Shown here: positions 1-9,700 of the stretch, in pieces | Position numbering within the stretch: the stretch's first letter is position 1 | Layout: each line of letters opens with the position of its first letter | Program-made: the position numbers and the translations under genes | NCBI GenBank assembly: GCA_018780145.1 | Contig: JADMKA010000090.1 | Span: 1-48,829, forward strand | Reading direction: 5' to 3' | Source of the DNA: Vitreoscilla sp. | GTDB lineage: Bacteria; Pseudomonadota; Gammaproteobacteria; Burkholderiales; Burkholderiaceae_C | DNA: 48,829 bases | Notes under the pieces: model-generated | Told to the model about the DNA's origin: nothing | What the model saw: the letters and a program-made list of their open reading frames with translations, nothing else | Databases searched by the model: none

Positions 1-754
1 TCTGCGCGAAGGTCGGCCCGGCAATGCGCACCAGCTTGCGCCGGAAGGTGTCGCCAGAGGACAGCAGGAAGAAGGTGACGAACACCACCACCACCGCCTG
101 GCCCACCGCCGTGGCCAGCCCCATCGTGCCTGGCAGCAGGTAGTCTTTGATGTTGAAGGCGGCGCGCTCGACCTGAACCTTGGTCACGCCACGCGCCAAC
201 GGCGGCGTGCTGCCCGCGCCGTCGGCGGCGGCGCGCTCGAGTTCGGTCGCCGCCTTCTGCAGCTTGTCGATGGTGTCGCCGCCCACCCGGGTCTGCGGGT
301 TGGACAGCGCCCGGCGCAGCTTCTGGGCCGCCCCGGGCAGTGACTCGATGATCGACGCGGCATCGTCGCTGAGGGTGTAGCTGGTGCCCGCCATGCCCAC
401 CAGTCCACCCACCACCAGCAGCACCGCCGACACCATGCGCGGCAGGCCCACCTGCACCATGCGCCGCACCACCGGCTCCAGCGCGTAGCTGCCCATCACC
501 CCCAGCAGCAGCGGCACCACCACGGCGGCCGCCCAGTGCAACGCGTACACGCTGGCCAGTATGGCGATGATGGCCAACGACACGCTGCGCGCCGGGATCG
601 GCGCCTTCAGCAGCACATGCGGGGGTTCGTCGGCCGCAACGGCCAGCGCCGGCGGCGGGTCACCGACCGCAGCGATGACCGCCTCAGTCGCAACATCGTT
701 GGCCTGCTTGGCCGCGACGGTGGCGGCCTGCTCTGGGGTGGACACAGTGGACAT
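1..754 (-). CDS. AI-2E family transporter (PerM-like), 3' part missing
   Basis: This minus-strand reading frame starts with ATG at 752-754 and runs off the left edge, so only the N-terminal 251 or so residues are present. After a hydrophilic, Ala-rich leader of about 55 residues come two hydrophobic segments (around SLAIIAILASVYALHW and VSAVLLVVGGLVGMAGT), then an extra-membrane loop and a further hydrophobic stretch with a VVVFVTFFLLSSGD pattern. That order, membrane pair, soluble loop and then membrane helices, is typical of the AI-2E exporter/PerM permease family, multi-spanning inner-membrane proteins of about 350 residues. The substrate cannot be told from sequence. A weak GAGAAG sequence precedes the ATG. 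Confidence 0.8.
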   Translation of the reverse strand, partial: MSTVSTPEQAATVAAKQANDVATEAVIAAVGDPPPALAVAADEPPHVLLKAPIPARSVSLAIIAILASVYALHWAAAVVVPLLLGVMGSYALEPVVRRMVQVGLPRMVSAVLLVVGGLVGMAGTSYTLSDDAASIIESLPGAAQKLRRALSNPQTRVGGDTIDKLQKAATELERAAADGAGSTPPLARGVTKVQVERAAFNIKDYLLPGTMGLATAVGQAVVVVFVTFFLLSSGDTFRRKLVRIAGPTFAQ

Positions 755-903
755 GAACGCGTCTTCTCGAATGGACGGCGTTGGGCCGGAAGCTCCGATT
801 GTGGCGCCCACCCGCCCACCCACAGGACGCAAAGGCGCTGAGGTGGCCGCCGCCAGGCCCGTCAGCCGCCAGTTCCCGCTGGCGTCAATGCGTTCATGCA
901 GCG

Positions 904-918
904 CCTGACCGCGTCAGG
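904..918 (-). terminator. Small hairpin downstream of the glutamine synthetase-like gene
   Basis: A 6-bp perfect stem (CCTGAC/GTCAGG) with a 3-nt loop lies about 25 bases past the stop of the minus-strand ligase gene. No T-run follows it on that strand, so its role as a terminator is only a guess. Confidence 0.25.
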
Positions 919-942
919 AGACAACCCTCTGCGGCTTCACAC

Positions 943-2286
943 CTAGACCATCGGAAGCAGGACGCGGCGCTCCCAGGTGCTGATCTCGCGGTCGTAGTCC
1001 GCAAATTCCATTTCCTTCACTGCCACGTAGGCGGTGACGAATTCCTCGCCGAGCAGGCGACGCGCGGTGGCGCTTCCGGCCATGCGCTCCAGCGCCTCGT
1101 GCGGCGTGCGCGGCAAGTCATGGTCCTGCGCATAGCCGTCGCCGCTCAGCGGCTCGGTGGCCACCAGGCCTTCGTCGATACCGGCCAGGCCGGCCGCCAA
1201 GGAGGCGGCGATGGCCAGGTACGGGTTGGCGTCGGCGCCGGCCACCCGCATCTCGACGCGCCGCGCTGCCGGGCCGCTGACCGGCACGCGCAGGCCCGCG
1301 GTGCGGTTGTCGTAGCCCCATTGCAGGTGGATCGGCGCCTGGCTGCCCTTGACGAAACGGCGGTACGAGTTGACGTTCGGCGCCAGCATCAGCATCAGGT
1401 CCGGAAGGTGGGTCTGCATCCCGGCGATGAACTGGCGAAAGCGCGGGTCCTCGCTGCCGTCGGGCTGGCTGAAGATGTTGCGGCCGCCGGCATCCACCAG
1501 GCTCTGGTGCAGGTGCATCGAGCTGCCGGCCTCGCCCGCGATGGGCTTGGCCATGAACACGGCGTTGAGGCCGTGGGCGATGGCGATTTCGCGCGCCGCA
1601 TGCTTGAACAGGAAGGCCTGGTCGGCCACCGCCACCGGATCACCGTGCCAGAGGTTGATCTCGTACTGCGAGCAGCCGACCTCGTGGATCCACGTGTCGG
1701 CGCGGATGCCCAGCGTCTGCAGGGCCAGCTGGAACGCGTTCCAGAACGGCGCCAGTTCGTTGAGCATGTTCAGGCTGAACGCGCTTTGCCCGACCTCGGT
1801 GCGGCCCAGGCGCCCGACCGGTGGTTGCAGCGGCTGCGACGGGTCGGCGCAGGGTGCGCAGAGGTAGAACTCGATCTCGGGCGCAACCACCGGCGTCAAC
1901 CCGCGCTCCGCATAGCGCGCCAGCACCGTCTTCAGCAGCGAGCGCGAGGCGAAGGCGCAGGGGCGGCCGTCGAGCTCCACGCAATCGTGGATGGCCAGCG
2001 CGCGTGGCGGGTCGGCCCAGGGGGCCAGGCGCACGGTGGCAAGGTCCGGCACCAGGCGAACATCCGGGTCATCGTCGACGAAGACGGGGTGGTAGGAGTA
2101 CTCGCCCGTCACGCCCTGCATCGGGATGGCCTGGGCGATGCGCAACTCCTGCCCCGCCAGGAAGGCTTCGGCCGGCATCAGCTTGCCGCGCGGGTAGCCG
2201 GTGACATCGGGGAACAGGCACTCGACCTGGCGCACGCCGGCCTGGCGGATCATGTGGGCGGTCTTCTCAGGCAGGGTGGCGCTCAT
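943..2286 (-). CDS. Glutamine synthetase family protein, gamma-glutamylpolyamine synthetase-like (PuuA type)
   Basis: A 447-residue ATP-dependent ligase of the glutamine synthetase superfamily, expected in the cytoplasm. The beta-grasp N-domain is followed by the catalytic domain. Visible landmarks are the metal-binding glutamates in VVAPEIEFYL, the ATP/metal segment GEAGSSMHLHQSL, the substrate/ammonia loop NSYRRFVKGSQAP and the C-terminal RVEMRVAGADANPYLAIAA. The length and the lack of a Tyr-adenylylation region fit the PuuA-like class that gamma-glutamylates putrescine or other amines for catabolism, rather than the housekeeping GlnA (about 470 residues). No other puu genes are adjacent, so the amine substrate is unknown. 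The ATG at 2284-2286 begins a clean conserved N-terminus, 85 bases downstream of the metalloprotease gene on the same strand. Confidence 0.85.
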   Translation of the reverse strand: MSATLPEKTAHMIRQAGVRQVECLFPDVTGYPRGKLMPAEAFLAGQELRIAQAIPMQGVTGEYSYHPVFVDDDPDVRLVPDLATVRLAPWADPPRALAIHDCVELDGRPCAFASRSLLKTVLARYAERGLTPVVAPEIEFYLCAPCADPSQPLQPPVGRLGRTEVGQSAFSLNMLNELAPFWNAFQLALQTLGIRADTWIHEVGCSQYEINLWHGDPVAVADQAFLFKHAAREIAIAHGLNAVFMAKPIAGEAGSSMHLHQSLVDAGGRNIFSQPDGSEDPRFRQFIAGMQTHLPDLMLMLAPNVNSYRRFVKGSQAPIHLQWGYDNRTAGLRVPVSGPAARRVEMRVAGADANPYLAIAASLAAGLAGIDEGLVATEPLSGDGYAQDHDLPRTPHEALERMAGSATARRLLGEEFVTAYVAVKEMEFADYDREISTWERRVLLPMV

Positions 2287-2371
2287 GAAGGGGCGGCGAA
2301 GACGAAAGCGACATCTTCGCCGATCCGTCGCCCTGCGCCCAGGCGGGCCGGCGGCGCCACCCAGCCGGGGC

Positions 2372-4915
2372 TCACTTGCCGGTGCCGGAAACCGGCACCG
2401 CCTGCGGGCTGTCCAGTGCGCTGTCGATCACCAGCAGGCGCGAGGCCCGCTCGCCCAGCGCGGTGGGCTTGAAACGCAACTCCACGGTGCACGACGCCGC
2501 CGGCGCCAGGCCACTGGGGCAGGTGCTGGCGCCGACCAGGAAATCGCCCGCCGGCCCACCCGCGACCACGGTGTCGTGCAAGGCCAGGGTCTTGGTACCC
2601 GGGTTAGTGAGTGTCAGCAGCTGCGCCGCGCTGGTGGCGCCCACCGTGACCTTGCCGAACTTCAGCGTGGCCGGCGCCACCGTCGCCAGCGGCTGGGCGC
2701 TGGCGCTGCGCACCGGCAGCTCGGCGGTGGCGTAGGCCGAGCAGGTCCAGTTGCCGTTGGGCAGGTTGTCGACGAACAGCGCCACGGTGCCCGGCAACGC
2801 CGCATCCGCGGCCACCATCTTGACCTTCACCAGCGTGTCGGTGGCGCTCTTGGGTTTGCGGTAGACGCCGTTGACCCAGGCGCGGGTCTTGGTGGTGAAA
2901 CCTGCGCCGGCGATGTTGAGGGTGAAGCCACCCTGCCCGGCCACGCGGCTGGCCGGCGTGAGGCTGCTGATCGCGATCGGCAGCGCCGCCGTGTTGTAGC
3001 CGGCCACCACGATGTGCTCGTCGTTCATCAGCAAAGGTGCCGGGTTCTGCGTGCCGGCGAGATCGCGCTGCCAGCCGGTGAAGACCCAGCCAGGCACCGT
3101 GGTCTGGGTCATGGTCACCGCGCTGCCCACCGCATAGAAGCCATCGCCCGATGGCGGCGAGGCCGCCACGCTGCCGGCACATGGCTGCTGGGCCCAGCTC
3201 CAGAGGTTGAACTCCTGGCCGAAGTTCGCGGTGACGGTGCTGGAGGCCGCGGGCACGGTGATGGTGTGCGCCTGCGCGCCGCCGTCGCTCCAGCTCAGCC
3301 AGGGGTAGCGGATGGAAAAGCTGTACGGCAGTTGTGGCGACACCGACACGTCCACCAGGTGGTTGCTGCCGGCCGTCCACCCGGCGTCGTAGTCGGCCGC
3401 GAAACCCACTGGCCCGTACCAGAAGCTGCCGTCGACCCACAGCCAGCGCGCCACCGGCTGGGTGGCGATGGTGGTCACCGGCTGGGGCGTGAAGTAGCCC
3501 AGCACCCAATCGGACGCGCGCGTCGTCTTCGGGTTCTGGCTGACACCGCCGTCCACCGTGTACAGCCGGTAGAGGCTGTAGCCCGGCTGCGGCACGGCCT
3601 GCAACTGCACCGCCTGGCGCTTGACGTGGTACAGCCCGGCCAATGGCGGGTAGGCCAGTGCTGCCGGCGTGGCCTGCACGCTGCCCGAGCCAGCGGGCCA
3701 GACGAACGGCTCGTGCGGCAGCAACTCGACGAAGCTGGCCTGGTAGACGGTGACCGCCGGCTTGTTGACCGGCGAGCCGGTGGCCCCGTTGCCGCGGCCG
3801 ATGGTGATGGCGTGGGCGCGCTGCGCGTTGTCGTTCCAGCGCCCGTAGACATAGTGCCTGCTGCCCAGTGTCTGCGGGGCGGCGGACACATCGAGCGTGT
3901 GGGTGGAGTCCAGCGCCGGTGCGAAGGTGTGGGGCGTGGTGACGGTGACGCCGTTCAGCACCACCTGCAGCCCGGGCGGGTTGCTGGTCACGGTCACCGT
4001 GCCCGGGGTGTGCTGGTAGAGCCGCAGCACGGCGTCGATGTCGCCCGCCGAGTAGTCGCCGAGCTCGGAGATCGGCTGGCCGGGTGGGATGGACTCCATC
4101 GTCGGCTCGCCGTCCTTGCTGAAGGTGAACGGGCCGTAGTGCATGATCGACGCGATGTCGTACAGGCCCAGCGACTGGCCTTCGCTGCGCACCACATCGA
4201 GATTAGGCATCAACGAGCCGATGACGTGCGCGCTGGCCAGCGTCAGGTAGGCCTCGCGCTCGGGCCGCGAGTGCTCGTGGAACAGGCCGATCGCATGGCC
4301 CATCTCGTGCAGCAGGGTGCCGGCGTTGACGTCGATCGAGCCACCCATGACCTGGCGGCCACCGACACGGCCCAGCGACGAGAAGCCGGTGCCGGAATGG
4401 TCGTTCGGATCCAGCACGATGTCGACATAGTCGGCCTCGGCGACGCGCGGCACCCATTGCAGGGCGCCAGCGAACACGGTGTTGAAGCGGGCGATGGCCA
4501 CCGCCACGTCGGCGTTGCCCTGCGTCACCACATAGGGGATCTGGGCCACGCCGCCGACATCCGGCCACAGCGCCACGCTGCCGGCCAGCCCCAGACCCTC
4601 GGGCTGGATGGTGTCGTGGCGGTGCGGGCCGATGTCGATGTCGCCCTCGACCAGGCGCCGGCCCTGGCGCACCTGGAACGGCCGAACCTGCCCGCGCCAC
4701 GGGGCCAGGCCCTGGGGCGCGGCCTGTGCGGCCCGCCATGGCGTTTGCTGCAGGCGGCGCCACTGCGCCGCCACGCTGCGCGCGCCGCCTTGGGGTTGGA
4801 GCACCAGGCTTTGGCGCGCGCCGGCGTCCAGCGGTGGCGGGCGTGTCGCGTGGGCGCCGGCAGCCAGCACGACGGCCAGGGCCGCCAGGATCCACGGGGA
4901 CGGAACGAAGCTCAT
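2372..4915 (-). CDS. Secreted astacin-like zinc metalloprotease with C-terminal IPT-like and HYDIN/ASH-like domains
   Basis: An 847-residue exported protease. Residues 1-23 form a signal peptide ending AHA. The catalytic domain (about 80-285) carries the extended zinc motif HEMGHAIGLFHEHSRPER, with ligands His203, His207 and His213 and catalytic Glu204, and the Met-turn SIMHY at 256-260, the signature of the astacin (M12A) family. Beta-rich repeats follow, then an IPT/TIG-like segment (about 655-725) and a C-terminal choice-of-anchor-D/HYDIN-like domain (about 745-847) with the usual CTVELRFKPTALG core. Such domains bind partners or carbohydrate or mediate surface attachment. The substrate is not evident. 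The gene stands alone, divergent from tctC. Bacterial astacins of this size with multiple C-terminal Ig-like domains are uncommon but known. Confidence 0.85.
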   Translation of the reverse strand: MSFVPSPWILAALAVVLAAGAHATRPPPLDAGARQSLVLQPQGGARSVAAQWRRLQQTPWRAAQAAPQGLAPWRGQVRPFQVRQGRRLVEGDIDIGPHRHDTIQPEGLGLAGSVALWPDVGGVAQIPYVVTQGNADVAVAIARFNTVFAGALQWVPRVAEADYVDIVLDPNDHSGTGFSSLGRVGGRQVMGGSIDVNAGTLLHEMGHAIGLFHEHSRPEREAYLTLASAHVIGSLMPNLDVVRSEGQSLGLYDIASIMHYGPFTFSKDGEPTMESIPPGQPISELGDYSAGDIDAVLRLYQHTPGTVTVTSNPPGLQVVLNGVTVTTPHTFAPALDSTHTLDVSAAPQTLGSRHYVYGRWNDNAQRAHAITIGRGNGATGSPVNKPAVTVYQASFVELLPHEPFVWPAGSGSVQATPAALAYPPLAGLYHVKRQAVQLQAVPQPGYSLYRLYTVDGGVSQNPKTTRASDWVLGYFTPQPVTTIATQPVARWLWVDGSFWYGPVGFAADYDAGWTAGSNHLVDVSVSPQLPYSFSIRYPWLSWSDGGAQAHTITVPAASSTVTANFGQEFNLWSWAQQPCAGSVAASPPSGDGFYAVGSAVTMTQTTVPGWVFTGWQRDLAGTQNPAPLLMNDEHIVVAGYNTAALPIAISSLTPASRVAGQGGFTLNIAGAGFTTKTRAWVNGVYRKPKSATDTLVKVKMVAADAALPGTVALFVDNLPNGNWTCSAYATAELPVRSASAQPLATVAPATLKFGKVTVGATSAAQLLTLTNPGTKTLALHDTVVAGGPAGDFLVGASTCPSGLAPAASCTVELRFKPTALGERASRLLVIDSALDSPQAVPVSGTGK

Positions 4916-5051
4916 GACGTGTCTCCAGCAGCGCGTTGCCGCAGCTTATGCCAGCGCCCTCCCGGGCGCCAGAGCGGCCAACGACACAGCGGCCAGAATA
5001 GACAGTTCTTGACAGAGCCCCTGTTCGCCACCGAAGCACCCCGGAGACACC

Positions 5052-6011
5052 ATGAAGCGACTGATCCCCCTGCTGCTCGCCACGTCCTTGTGCGGTGCCG
5101 CCTCGGCGCAGACCTGGCCCGACAAGCCGGTGCGGATGCTGGTGCCGGCGCCCGCCGCGAGCTCGCTGGACGTCATCGTGCGCACGCTCGGCGACAAGCT
5201 GAAGGACCGGTGGGGCCAGCCGCTGGTGGTCGAGAACAAACCCGGTGCCGGCGGCATGCTGGGCATGGACGTGGTGGCCAAGGCCGCACCCGACGGCTAC
5301 ACGCTGGGCATCGGCTTCAACGGTCCGATCGCCTTCGGCCCCTTCATGTACAAGAAGATGCCTTACGACCCGGCGAAGCAATTGCTCCCGGTCGTGCTGA
5401 CCACCTCCCAACCCAACGTGCTGGCGGTGCCCGTGGCGAACCCGGCCACCACGGTGCCCGAGTTCGTGGCCTGGGCGAAGAAGCAGCCGGGCAAGCTCAG
5501 CTACGGCTCGGTGGGCAACGGCAGTTCCTCGCACCTGACGATGGAGCTGTTCCTCAGCCTGGCCGGTGTCGACGCGGTGCACGTGCCCTACAACGGCTCG
5601 CCGCCCGCCGCGACCTCGTTGGCCGCCGGCGAGACCCAGGCGCTGTTCACGGTGGAGCCGGCCCTGCTGCCGCTGATCCAGGGCAAGCGCATCAAGCTGC
5701 TGGCCGCCACCAGCACCCAGCGCATGCCGGGCAACAAGGAGCTGCCGACGCTGGCTGAATCCGGCTACCCCGGCTTCGAGGCGCTCGCCTGGAACGGGCT
5801 GTTCGCGCCCGCCGGCACGCCGCCCGAGGTGGTCGCCCGCATCAATGCCGATGTCAACGCGGTGCTGGCCGATCCCGGGGTGCGCGAGGCGCTGTCGAAG
5901 CAGGGCCTGATCGTCGGCGGCGGCACGCCCGCCGAGTTCAAGGCCTTCATCGACAGCGAAGCCCGCAAGTGGGGCGAGATCATCAAGAAGGTGGGCATCA
6001 CGATCGACTGA
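5052..6011 (+). CDS. Tripartite tricarboxylate transporter substrate-binding protein (TctC/Bug family)
   Basis: A 319-residue periplasmic solute-binding protein. A signal peptide (MKRLIPLLLATSLCGAASA) is followed by the family opening TWPDKPVRMLVP. The glycine-rich VVENKPGAGGMLG, the KAAPDGYTL segment and the ligand-loop LSYGSVGNGSSSH are characteristic of Bug proteins, which deliver carboxylates or similar small acids to TctAB membrane partners or act in sensing. No tctA or tctB is nearby, so it is one of the orphan Bug proteins that Burkholderiales typically carry in large numbers. A GGAGACACC sequence just upstream of the ATG serves as ribosome binding site. The ligand cannot be predicted. 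Confidence 0.93.
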   Translation: MKRLIPLLLATSLCGAASAQTWPDKPVRMLVPAPAASSLDVIVRTLGDKLKDRWGQPLVVENKPGAGGMLGMDVVAKAAPDGYTLGIGFNGPIAFGPFMYKKMPYDPAKQLLPVVLTTSQPNVLAVPVANPATTVPEFVAWAKKQPGKLSYGSVGNGSSSHLTMELFLSLAGVDAVHVPYNGSPPAATSLAAGETQALFTVEPALLPLIQGKRIKLLAATSTQRMPGNKELPTLAESGYPGFEALAWNGLFAPAGTPPEVVARINADVNAVLADPGVREALSKQGLIVGGGTPAEFKAFIDSEARKWGEIIKKVGITID

Positions 6012-6031
6012 CCCATCGGTCGACCGATGGG
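6012..6031. terminator. Perfect 20-bp palindrome after tctC
   Basis: Immediately after the tctC stop, CCCATCGGTC/GACCGATGGG is a perfect 20-bp inverted repeat without a loop. Lying between two convergent genes it could act as a bidirectional terminator or be a dyad-symmetric protein site. It has no T-run. Confidence 0.5.
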
Positions 6032-6042
6032 GAGGTGTCTCG

Positions 6043-6066
6043 ACCGGCCACGGTGCGGTGGCCGGT
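6043..6066. terminator. Hairpin in the tctC/sco convergent spacer
   Basis: ACCGGCCAC and GTGGCCGGT form a perfect 9-bp stem around a 6-nt loop. It ends one base before the stop codon of the Sco gene on the opposite strand and lies 31 bases after the tctC stop, the position expected for a terminator serving both convergent units. No poly-T tract is present. Confidence 0.55.
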
Positions 6067-6067
6067 G

Positions 6068-6718
6068 TCAGGCCAGCCGATGCCCCCGGTCGCGGCCGGT
6101 GGTCCCGACGCGCATGGCCTGCAGGGCCTGAATGTCACGCACCAGACGCGCGGGATCCGGGGGATCGGCCGTGTAGCGCTGCATGAGGCGCCCGTCCGAT
6201 CCCACGAGCCAGACGGCCGTGTTGTGAAGGGCCGGCGACGCCGAACCATCGCCACCGAAGAGTCGCAGCCGGCGGCCGAGTTGCTCGACCTGAGCCACCG
6301 TCCCGCTGAGAAAGCGCCAACTCGGCAGATCCACACCATGGCGCCTGGCAAATGCCCTGAGCGTGGCGGGCGTGTCGCCGAGTGGGTCGACGGAGACGGA
6401 GACCTGCCGCAGCCCGTCTCGTGCCAGGGGGGTGAGGTCGCGGCGCACCTGCACCAGCACCTGGGTCTGCACCGGGCACACGGTCGAGCAGCCGGTGTAG
6501 ACGAAGTTGAACAGGCACACGTGGCCGCGCAGCGACGACCAGTCGAACGCGGCCCCGTCCTGATCCCGCCAGGGCGCGGGCTGGAAGTTCGTGTCGAAGC
6601 GGCTGTCGTCCAGCGCGGCGCGGGCCGAAAGACCCGCGCCGGCCAGCCCGCAGCCCAGCGCCAGGCGACACACCTGCCGCCGGGTCGGTCGGTTCGGAGG
6701 GGAGCGATGCGAGGTCAT
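6068..6718 (-). CDS. SCO1/SenC family copper chaperone
   Basis: A 216-residue thioredoxin-fold copper chaperone. The copper-binding CxxxC is in YTGCSTVCP (Cys77, Cys81), and the conserved distal histidine is His165 in LHNTAVWLV. The N-terminus has a twin arginine (TRRQVCRLALG) before a hydrophobic stretch ending SARA, so export may use Tat or Sec. Sco proteins deliver copper to the CuA site of cytochrome oxidase or to other exported copper enzymes. Here only one base separates this ATG from the stop of the upstream copper radical oxidase gene on the same strand, so that oxidase is the obvious candidate client (inference). An earlier in-frame start would lie inside the upstream gene. ATG at 6716-6718 was chosen for the operon spacing. 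Confidence 0.9.
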   Translation of the reverse strand: MTSHRSPPNRPTRRQVCRLALGCGLAGAGLSARAALDDSRFDTNFQPAPWRDQDGAAFDWSSLRGHVCLFNFVYTGCSTVCPVQTQVLVQVRRDLTPLARDGLRQVSVSVDPLGDTPATLRAFARRHGVDLPSWRFLSGTVAQVEQLGRRLRLFGGDGSASPALHNTAVWLVGSDGRLMQRYTADPPDPARLVRDIQALQAMRVGTTGRDRGHRLA

Positions 6719-6719
6719 G

Positions 6720-9700
6720 CTACGGGGCCTTCTGTTCGGCACCAGGGCCCGGCTCTTCACCGCCGATCTGCTGAAGATAGGCCACCAGGTTGGCCAGGTC
6801 GGCCTTGGCCACCTTCACGCCCCGGTGCGCCTTCACGGCGCTGGCCAGCGTCGATCTGCTGCCATCGTGCAGATAGGGCGCGCTCGCCCAGACGTCGCGC
6901 AGGGTTGGCGTGTCGATGCCGGGCAACGGCCCCCCCAGGCGCTGGCCACTGGTCGCCTTGATCGTCCCCACATCGTGCAGCGTGCTGGCGTCGGCGCTGT
7001 CGCTGAACGCGCCGCCCGCGTGGCAGCGGCCGCAGTTGGCCGTCTCGAAGACGGTTCGGCCGGCCAGCGCCGCATTGGTGAGCGAACCATCGGCCTGGCG
7101 GTAGGGGCTGTTGGCGAACTGGTCGAGGGAGGCCAGGTAGGCGGCCAGGGCGTCCAGATCGGGGCTGAGCCCGGCCTTGGTGTCGCCGAGCGGCTCGCTG
7201 CGGGTTCCCGCGTGGTACAGCTCATCAGCCAGCAGGCCCGTGCCGCCAGCCAGTTGGCGGATCTGCCGTTCGAAATCGTGCACCTCGTCGAAGTTGGCGC
7301 TCCAGTGCAGGAACCCATGGCCCGTGCCGGCCCGGCCCTTCAGGGCGATGGTGTTACGCAATCCCTCACCAGCGCCGGTGAGATCCCACACACGCCCGTC
7401 GTGGCCAGCGTCGGCATGGCAGGCCGCACAGCTGAGGTAGGCGTCGCGTGCGAGGCGCGGATCGCGCGCATCGTAGAAATGCTGCTTGCCCGCCAGCACG
7501 GTGGGGGGCAGCTTGTCGCTGGCCACGGTGCCGGTGGCGGTGGCCCCACCCACCTGCAGTTCGCCGTGCAACACCAGCGGTGACAGGTCCACCGTGCTGA
7601 CCGTTCGGTCCATGAAGTTCTGGGCATACAAGGACAAGCCGTCCGGCGAGACGTGCAGCCCCTGCGGTGCGCGGCCGACGTCGATGCGCATCAGCTCGCG
7701 CCCTCCGATGGCGTCGACCACGGCCACCTGGCGGCTGGTTTCGAGGGCGACGAAGAGGTAGGCCCCGGAGGGGTGGTGGATGGCCGCGCTGGCCATGCCG
7801 GCGTTGTCCAGATCCACCCGCCGCGGGTGGTCCTCCGCCCAGGTCTGCAGATCGACCCGGGAGCCGATCGCGCGAACCGTGTTCTGGAAGTTCAGGTCCT
7901 GGCCGTTGCGCAGCACGCCCCGGGTGATGTTGTCCTGCTTGGACGGGATCCAGGCGCTCAACCCGTCCGGCGAGACCGCCGGCGCGCCCAGGTAGTTGGG
8001 CAGGCCGCTGCCCTGGATCTCGGTGTCCGTCTTGTCGCTGTGCCTGAGCAGCACGGTGCGCTGGACCCGCCAGGCGGCGGTGTCCACCACCAGCACTTCA
8101 CCGCCGCCCACGGCGGTGTTCACCGTGCCGGTGGACTCGCCGGGCAGCGGGGGCGTGATGAAGCGGCTGGCCAGCAGCGTGGCATCGTCACCACTCAGCG
8201 CCACGTGGCGCACGTGAAGGCCGACGCGCAAGGTACCGCGCTTGGCGCCGTTGAAGGCATCCAGCTTCAGGATCTGACCGGACGCCTCCAGCGCCACATA
8301 GGCAAGGCCGTTGCCGCCGAAGACGAGGCCATGTGGCTGCGAGGCCCTCGGCAACGCAATGGTCTGGACCACGCTCCATGTCGAAGGCGCGATCACGCTG
8401 ATCGTGGCGCTGTCCTTGTTGGCCACCCACACGCGGCCATCGGGCGCCAGGGCGACGCTGCGCGGCTGGTCTCCGACGTTGATCTCGGCCAAGCGGTCGC
8501 GTGTGGCCGAATCGATGACCGAGACCGAATCGTTGTCGGGGTTGACCACCCAGAGGCGTGGCGCCAGGTCCGACCGGGGTTCCCAGGCCAGCGGAGACGA
8601 CATCGCCGGCCGGTGCGCGGTGGGCGCATTGACGATGGCCTGCACGATGCTGCGCCGGGCCATGGCGCCGTCGGCCCCCCGGGCGGTGATGGTCACCGAG
8701 TACACCCCGGGCGCCGAATAGGTGTGGGTCGCGGTCGGCGACGGGCTGAAAGGCGTTTCGGCCGTGCCATCGCCGAAGTTCCAGCTGTAGCTGGCGCCCT
8801 CGGCTGCCGGCACCCCCAGCTGAACCTGGGCACCAACCTGTGCGACAGGGGCATCGAGTGTGCCGCTCAGATCCGGTGGGAGGTAGGGGGGTGGGTCGCC
8901 CGGGGGCGGGCTCATCCCCTGGCCCAGGGCGACGATGGTCCCACGCGACGGGACGCCTTGCGCGTTGACCGCCACCAGCTGGTAGTAGCCGGGCGGGGCG
9001 GTGGCGCTGTCCGGCAGCACCGCCGTGACGCGAAACCCGTCCTGGGAGGCGACCAGTGGCACCCGGCGTTGACCCGGGTTGAACGAATGCGTCCCGTTGC
9101 CGACGCCCAGCAGCACGAGCTGCGCCACCGGATCGTTGGAGTTCATGTCGATCCGGAGCGTGCCGCCGTGGGCCTGCGACAGCCCGTTGATGCCCGACAG
9201 CACCGGCCGGTCCGCCAACGCCGCGACCCCATTGACCTCCCGAAACAGGTTGGGCGGGTAGTAGATTTCTGCATTCAGGTTGGTGACCGGGCCGGGTGCG
9301 CCACCACCGGTCGACAACACGGCGCCGTTGGGCAGCAGCACGGTGAAGGAGTGGTACCCGCGGTAGATGGCGGCGTTGGCACCGATCGTCCATTGGCCGG
9401 TTTGCGGGTCCCAGATCTCGGCCGCGTAGACCGCGTTGGCGCCGTTGCTGTTGCCTTGGGTGGTGCCGCCGGTGACCACCACCTTGCCATCCGCCAGGAC
9501 CACGGCGTTGGGGTAGCGCCTGGGGTAGCCCATGGCCGGTTGCTCGGTCAACACGGGAGCGCCGCCTGAGATGTCGACCACCGTGGCCTGGTTGCTCGAC
9601 AACATGCCGTCACCGTTGAAGCTGCCGTTGCCGCCCGCCACCAGGATCTTGCCGGGGGCATACATCACGGCCGTGTTGGTGGCCCCCACGTTCGGGCGCG

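Noticed and set aside
5009-5014. TTGACA upstream of tctC as part of a sigma-70 promoter
   Set aside because: No -10 sequence resembling TATAAT occurs 16-18 bases downstream.
2201-5758. A 1185-residue open frame on the plus strand
   Set aside because: It lies opposite the astacin gene and across tctC. The translation is Arg/Ala/Gly-rich with no domain, as expected from high-GC antisense frames.
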